Shown here: positions 35,129 through 38,591 of the stretch, piece after piece
How the letters are laid out: the number at the start of each line of letters is the position of its first letter
How positions within the stretch are numbered: position 1 is the first letter of the stretch
Source: an uncultured SAR86 cluster bacterium
GTDB lineage: Bacteria > Pseudomonadota > Gammaproteobacteria > Magnimaribacterales > Magnimaribacteraceae
Direction: 5' to 3'
NCBI GenBank assembly: GCA_902532675.1
Contig: CACAIY010000013.1
Span: forward strand, 1-38,591
DNA: 38,591 nt
The notes under the pieces: generated by a model
Databases searched by the model: none
Told to the model about the DNA's origin: nothing
The model's input: only the letters and a program-made list of their open reading frames with translations
Position numbers and translations under genes: made by a program

Positions 35129-35157
35129 AGTCGTTGCAATAGGATCAAATCACGACT
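35129..35157. repeat. Second inverted repeat in the BHMT/pip gap
   Basis: AGTCGT, 17 bases, then ACGACT form a perfect 6-base inverted repeat about 70 bases before the iminopeptidase start. The long loop makes a protein site more plausible than a stable hairpin. Confidence 0.4.
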
Positions 35158-35227
35158 CTTGTATTAAAATAGAATATTAAATCTATGTAAAGAGAATTTA
35201 CTGAATATCTTTAAATGAAAAATTATT

Positions 35228-36199
35228 GTGAAATTTTTAAATAAAACAAAAAAACTATTTCCACCAATAAACCCTTTTGACTCTGGCTATCTGGAAAAAG
35301 GAGTGCATAGCATTTACTACGAGCAATGTGGTAACCCTAATGGTAAACCTGCTATTTTCCTTCACGGCGGGCCCGGGGGGGGAGCAGGAAAGCTATCAAG
35401 GAGATTCTTTGATCCAAAGAAATATAGAATCATCCTTTTTGATCAAAGAGGTTGTGGCAAGAGTAAACCGCATACCTGCTTGGAAGATAACACTACTTGG
35501 CATCTCGTCGAAGATATCGAGTCAATTAGAAAAGAACTGGATATTAAGCAATGGCTTGTATTTGGGGGTTCTTGGGGAAGTACATTAGCGCTTGCATATG
35601 CACAGAGTCATCCCAATAGGGTGAGTGAACTCGTTCTTAGAGGAATATTCATGCTAAGAGAAAAAGAACTGCAATGGTTTTACCAGTATGGAGCAAGTGA
35701 AATATACCCCGAAGCTTGGCAAGGCTTTATAAAAGAAATTCCTGAAGAAAAGAGACATGATCTCATTGAGGCATATAGGCAAATTTTTAATGGAGATGAC
35801 AAAGAAAAAAAACTATCAGCTGCTAAAGCGTGGTCTAAATGGGAAGCTTCAACGAGCTTTATTAATCATAATCCAGAAGCTGTAAAAGATTCTGTTAATA
35901 GTGAATTTGCTTTAGCCTTTGCTTTAATTGAAAATCATTACTTTGTTAATAAGGGCTTCTTGGAGCATGAGGACCAGCTTCTAGAAAATATAGACGTAAT
36001 TAGAGATATCCCGGCCGTAATTGTCCAAGGCAGGTATGACGTAGTGTGCCCTCCCACAACAGCCCACGAATTACATTCGAAGTGGCCTGAGGCCGATTTA
36101 AAGATTGCTCCTTTTTCAGGCCACTCTGCATTTGAAAAAGAAATAACGCACCTATTAATAGAAGCTACAAATAAATTCTCTAAAGATCACAAATCTTAG
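35228..36199 (+). CDS. pip: Proline iminopeptidase
   Basis: Pip removes N-terminal proline from peptides in the cytoplasm. The 323-residue alpha/beta-hydrolase has the oxyanion motif HGGPGGG (46-52), FDQRGCGKSKPH, the nucleophile Ser115 in GGSWGSTLALAYAQ, the Asp in VQGRYDVVCPP, and the His in GHSAFEKE. N-terminal LFPPINPFDSGYL and TTWHLVEDIE are family hallmarks. The start appears to be GTG without a clear Shine-Dalgarno sequence; the nearby ATG at 35215 is out of frame. It heads a rightward run with three further genes. Confidence 0.94.
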   Translation: MKFLNKTKKLFPPINPFDSGYLEKGVHSIYYEQCGNPNGKPAIFLHGGPGGGAGKLSRRFFDPKKYRIILFDQRGCGKSKPHTCLEDNTTWHLVEDIESIRKELDIKQWLVFGGSWGSTLALAYAQSHPNRVSELVLRGIFMLREKELQWFYQYGASEIYPEAWQGFIKEIPEEKRHDLIEAYRQIFNGDDKEKKLSAAKAWSKWEASTSFINHNPEAVKDSVNSEFALAFALIENHYFVNKGFLEHEDQLLENIDVIRDIPAVIVQGRYDVVCPPTTAHELHSKWPEADLKIAPFSGHSAFEKEITHLLIEATNKFSKDHKS

Positions 36200-36204
36200 A
36201 TTCG

Positions 36205-36936
36205 ATGAGAGTTATAAAAGCAGACGATTATCAAACTTGGTTTATTGAGGAAGATGGTTTCGGTGTATTGATTGATCCTTGGCTGGATAAAAAATTAAAC
36301 CCAGAAAGTTCAATCTTGCTTCAAAGAGAAAGGCAAACAACCTCTTCTCTTTCTGAAAAAGAATTAGATCAAGTTAAAGTAGCAATCGTAACAGCTCCAT
36401 TTATAGATCATCTCCACATCCCCTCCATCAAGAAACTTAATAATAAAATTAAGATAATTACCACCAAGAAAGTTAGGAAGATTCTTATTAAGAACCAAAT
36501 AGATAATCCAATTACCTGCATTGATAATCAAGTTATGGAGGTTGGGCCCTTTAAACTATCAGTCTTTCCAGCGGGATTCCCTTATTCTTGGTCTGCATTT
36601 TGCTTTTTTCTAGAAAATACTGAAGGAAAAACAATATTTCATGAAGGGCATATGGCTAATTTTCTTAAACTGAAAAGATTAAAAAGAAAATGTGATGCCG
36701 TTCTAATTACTCTAGACAAGGTAAAGTTTTTGGGAATTATAACCCTATCAATGGGGCCCAAAGAAGGTTTTAAAACTGCACGCTTATTAGATTCAAAACT
36801 GATTATGGCTACAGGCACTCAACCAAACGAAATAAAAGGATTAATTAGATACTTTTTATCAACAAAACAAGATGATGAATTAAAAAATGACGAATTTGAT
36901 GTGTATACAAAAAAAGGTGACGAAGTGCTTCTTTAA
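36205..36936 (+). CDS. Metallo-beta-lactamase-fold protein with degenerate metal site
   Basis: This 243-residue protein has the layout of a UlaG-like metallo-hydrolase: TWFIEEDGFGVLIDPWLD at the N terminus, then a strand ending in a metal motif, and TIFHEGHMANF further on. The expected THxHxDH reads TAPFIDH at 63-69. The first two histidines are Ala64 and Phe66, while Asp68 and His69 remain, and an extra His follows at 71. GD in the later motif reads GH. It may bind one metal or none, or act in binding only. It begins 5 bases after pip and is probably cotranscribed. Function unknown. Confidence 0.7.
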   Translation: MRVIKADDYQTWFIEEDGFGVLIDPWLDKKLNPESSILLQRERQTTSSLSEKELDQVKVAIVTAPFIDHLHIPSIKKLNNKIKIITTKKVRKILIKNQIDNPITCIDNQVMEVGPFKLSVFPAGFPYSWSAFCFFLENTEGKTIFHEGHMANFLKLKRLKRKCDAVLITLDKVKFLGIITLSMGPKEGFKTARLLDSKLIMATGTQPNEIKGLIRYFLSTKQDDELKNDEFDVYTKKGDEVLL

Positions 36937-36975
36937 CTGCCATACTAGAGTTTTAATGGGGTTTTACTAATAAAA

Positions 36976-37869
36976 ATGGCGGAAGTTAAACATATATCTA
37001 TTGATACTTCGGATGAAGAGGCTCTTAGAATCATTGAAGAAGATGCAGCAGTTATTGTTGATGATGTAATTCCTGAAACTGAAATAGATAAAATATTAGA
37101 AGAGCTAGATCCCTTTATAAAAGGAAACCTTAAAGGGACTGATGATTTTACAGGCTTTAAAACAAGTAGAGTTGGTGCATTAATAGCCAGATCTCACGGA
37201 TGCCGTGATCTTGCCATGCATGAAAAAATAAATTCACTTGCTTCTGAATTCTTGAAACCTCATTGTGATAATTATCAATTACATTTCACTTCTTTAATCA
37301 GTATTGGTCCTGGGGAAAACAAACAAATCCTTCATAGAGATAGAGGACTTTGGGGAGGCTACATTTCTAGAAAGATTGAGACTCAATTTGCTGTTGTTTG
37401 GGCTGCAAGCGACTTTACTTATGAAAATGGAGCTACTCAGCTTGTTCCTGGATCTCATAAATGGGATGCGAAAAGACAACCTCTAGAAGATGAAATAGCT
37501 TATGCAGAGATGAAGAAAGGATCAGTGTTAATTTATACAGGATCAGTATTGCATGGTGGCGGAGATAACACTTCTGATGATATAAGATCGGGAATATTTA
37601 TACATTACGCTCCAGGTTGGATCAGGCAACAAGAAAATCAATATTTATCTTGCCCTCCAGAGATAGCCAAAGAGCTATCTCCCGAATTAAGGTCTCTTAT
37701 AGGTTATTCTAAAGGGGGGTATGTAATGGGTTTCTACACTGACCCGGAAAAGCAAGATGGAAAATTAGAATCCGTAACTCCCGAAAAGATATTTAGTAAC
37801 ACTCAAGACAAATACTCTACTCTGGCAAGTCCTGAAAACTTAGTTAAGGAATCTACAAAAAAAAGATAA
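36976..37869 (+). CDS. Phytanoyl-CoA dioxygenase (PhyH) family protein
   Basis: This 297-residue Fe(II)/2-oxoglutarate oxygenase has the facial triad His120-x-Asp122 in ILHRDRG and distal His193 in VLHGGGDN, with Arg204 in DDIRSGIF as the likely 2-oxoglutarate anchor. GATQLVPGSHKWD is characteristic of the family. Members hydroxylate diverse small molecules, lipids or natural products; the substrate here is unknown. It follows the metallo-beta-lactamase-fold gene by 39 bases and precedes a MATE transporter by 22. Confidence 0.88.
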   Translation: MAEVKHISIDTSDEEALRIIEEDAAVIVDDVIPETEIDKILEELDPFIKGNLKGTDDFTGFKTSRVGALIARSHGCRDLAMHEKINSLASEFLKPHCDNYQLHFTSLISIGPGENKQILHRDRGLWGGYISRKIETQFAVVWAASDFTYENGATQLVPGSHKWDAKRQPLEDEIAYAEMKKGSVLIYTGSVLHGGGDNTSDDIRSGIFIHYAPGWIRQQENQYLSCPPEIAKELSPELRSLIGYSKGGYVMGFYTDPEKQDGKLESVTPEKIFSNTQDKYSTLASPENLVKESTKKR

Positions 37870-37891
37870 TAAAAAATTAAGGAAAATTTTT

Positions 37892-38591
37892 TTGGATAAA
37901 AGAACCCAAGAGTTTCTTAATGACCCAGTAATGCCATTACTGGCAAGAATGTCTGCTCCAAATACTATTGCCTTTTTCATTCAATCCATCGTTGTGCTAA
38001 CTGAAGTTTGGTTTATCAGTAAATTAGGAACTTCGTCACTAGCTGCAGTGGCTTTGGCCTTCCCCCTCTTAATGATTACTCAAACCATGTCTGGCGGAGC
38101 CTTAGGAGGAGCAATAACTTCAGCTATCTCAAGGAGCCTGGGTGCTAATAATATAGACAAGGCAGAGAAACTCATTTGGCATGCAATAATTATTTCTTTT
38201 GGCGGAGCTTTAATCTTTTTATCTTTGTTCGTCTTGTTTGGAGAAAGTCTATTGATGCTACTTGGAGGTAAGAATGAGATCCTAAGGGAATCTCTGGCGT
38301 ATTGCACAGTTCTCTTTTATGGCGGAGTCCTGCTATGGCTTTCAGGAACCTTGAGTGCTGTCTTAAGAGGAATGGGTGACATGAAGTTCCCCGCCACTCT
38401 AATGGTTATTGCTTCTTTCATACAGGTTTGCCTTTCGGGGTGTTTTATTCTTGGTTGGTATGGTTTTCCTAAATTAGGTGTTCCTGGAGCAGCCGTTGCT
38501 ACTCTGATTAGTGCTACTTTGATGGTTTCAGTTATTTTGTTGAAGCTTTTAAGTAAATCAGTAATTTCCAGGCTTCAATTGCATCAATTTA
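37892..38591 (+). CDS. MATE family efflux transporter, N-terminal part (3' end outside window)
   Basis: The frame starts at TTG 37892 (MDKRTQEFLNDPVMPLL) and stays open to the window end, giving 233 residues of a multidrug and toxin extrusion protein. Recognisable segments are MSAPNTIAFFIQSIVVLTEVWFIS, LGTSSLAAVALAFPL, GGALGGAITSAISRSLGANN and VLRGMGDMKFPATLMV, all typical of the first half of MATE carriers with about six helices. AAGGAAAA lies upstream; no in-frame ATG precedes MPLLARMS (an ATG at residue 14). The substrate is unknown. It continues the pip run. Confidence 0.9.
   Translation, partial: MDKRTQEFLNDPVMPLLARMSAPNTIAFFIQSIVVLTEVWFISKLGTSSLAAVALAFPLLMITQTMSGGALGGAITSAISRSLGANNIDKAEKLIWHAIIISFGGALIFLSLFVLFGESLLMLLGGKNEILRESLAYCTVLFYGGVLLWLSGTLSAVLRGMGDMKFPATLMVIASFIQVCLSGCFILGWYGFPKLGVPGAAVATLISATLMVSVILLKLLSKSVISRLQLHQF

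Overview
The window is an AT-rich, very tightly packed bacterial chromosome segment with 46 protein genes, one of them cut off at each end, and one tRNA gene. No stretch longer than about 200 bases lacks a gene, and I see no insertion sequences, integrases, CRISPR arrays or phage genes. Gene content points to a streamlined marine gammaproteobacterium, SAR86-like by my inference. cmoA-cmoB, yggX after mutY, ksgA-apaH, gmk-rpoZ-spoT-ridA-recG and glnA-ntrB-ntrC are gammaproteobacterial or proteobacterial arrangements. Low G+C, short spacers, many 1-14 base overlaps and weak Shine-Dalgarno sequences suggest genome streamlining.

Layout. Bases 1-3041 (+): rsmA end, apaH, cca, and a pteridine-reductase-like folM gene. 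Bases 3095-6717 (+): a four-gene cassette of an APH-type acyl-CoA-associated kinase, two MaoC-type hot-dog proteins and a spinster-like MFS transporter. It lies between folM and the folate genes folK-folB. Bases 6714-8516 (-): folK, folB, tsaD. Bases 8619-9306 (+): rpsU, yqeY. Bases 9303-10519 (-): ribE, pyrE. Bases 10585-16208 (+): gmk, rpoZ, spoT, ridA, recG. Bases 16205-17871 (-): cmoB, cmoA. Then a GNAT gene (+), a membrane pyrophosphatase (-), a dicarboxylate/amino-acid symporter (-) and a 54-residue rubredoxin (-) that starts at TTG.

Bases 21950-28645 (+): ubiA, a FemAB-like gene, an AlkA-like glycosylase, a DUF1249 gene, glnA, ntrB, ntrC. The glutamine synthetase is the eukaryote-like GSII type, and three NtrC-like sites lie just upstream of it. 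This forms a nitrogen module: NtrB senses, NtrC activates, and GSII assimilates ammonium. Then a membrane rhodanese (-), gpmA (+), hisF-hisA-hisH-hisB (-), mutY-yggX (+), tRNA-Phe (+), a betaine-homocysteine methyltransferase-like gene (-), and a rightward run of proline iminopeptidase, a degenerate metallo-beta-lactamase-fold protein, a phytanoyl-CoA-dioxygenase-family protein and a MATE transporter cut off by the window end.

The most notable points are these. All seven convergent gene junctions lie between a 4-base overlap and a 4-base gap. A tandem NtrC-like site array stands in front of a GSII gene. The APH/MaoC/MaoC/MFS cassette looks like a compact acyl-CoA pathway of unknown substrate. 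The 200-base gap between the methyltransferase and the iminopeptidase genes is rich in inverted and direct repeats. Most of the rest is ordinary core metabolism. I found no clear case of a wholly new multi-gene system; the two hypothetical modules (3095-6717 and 35228-38591) are the best candidates.
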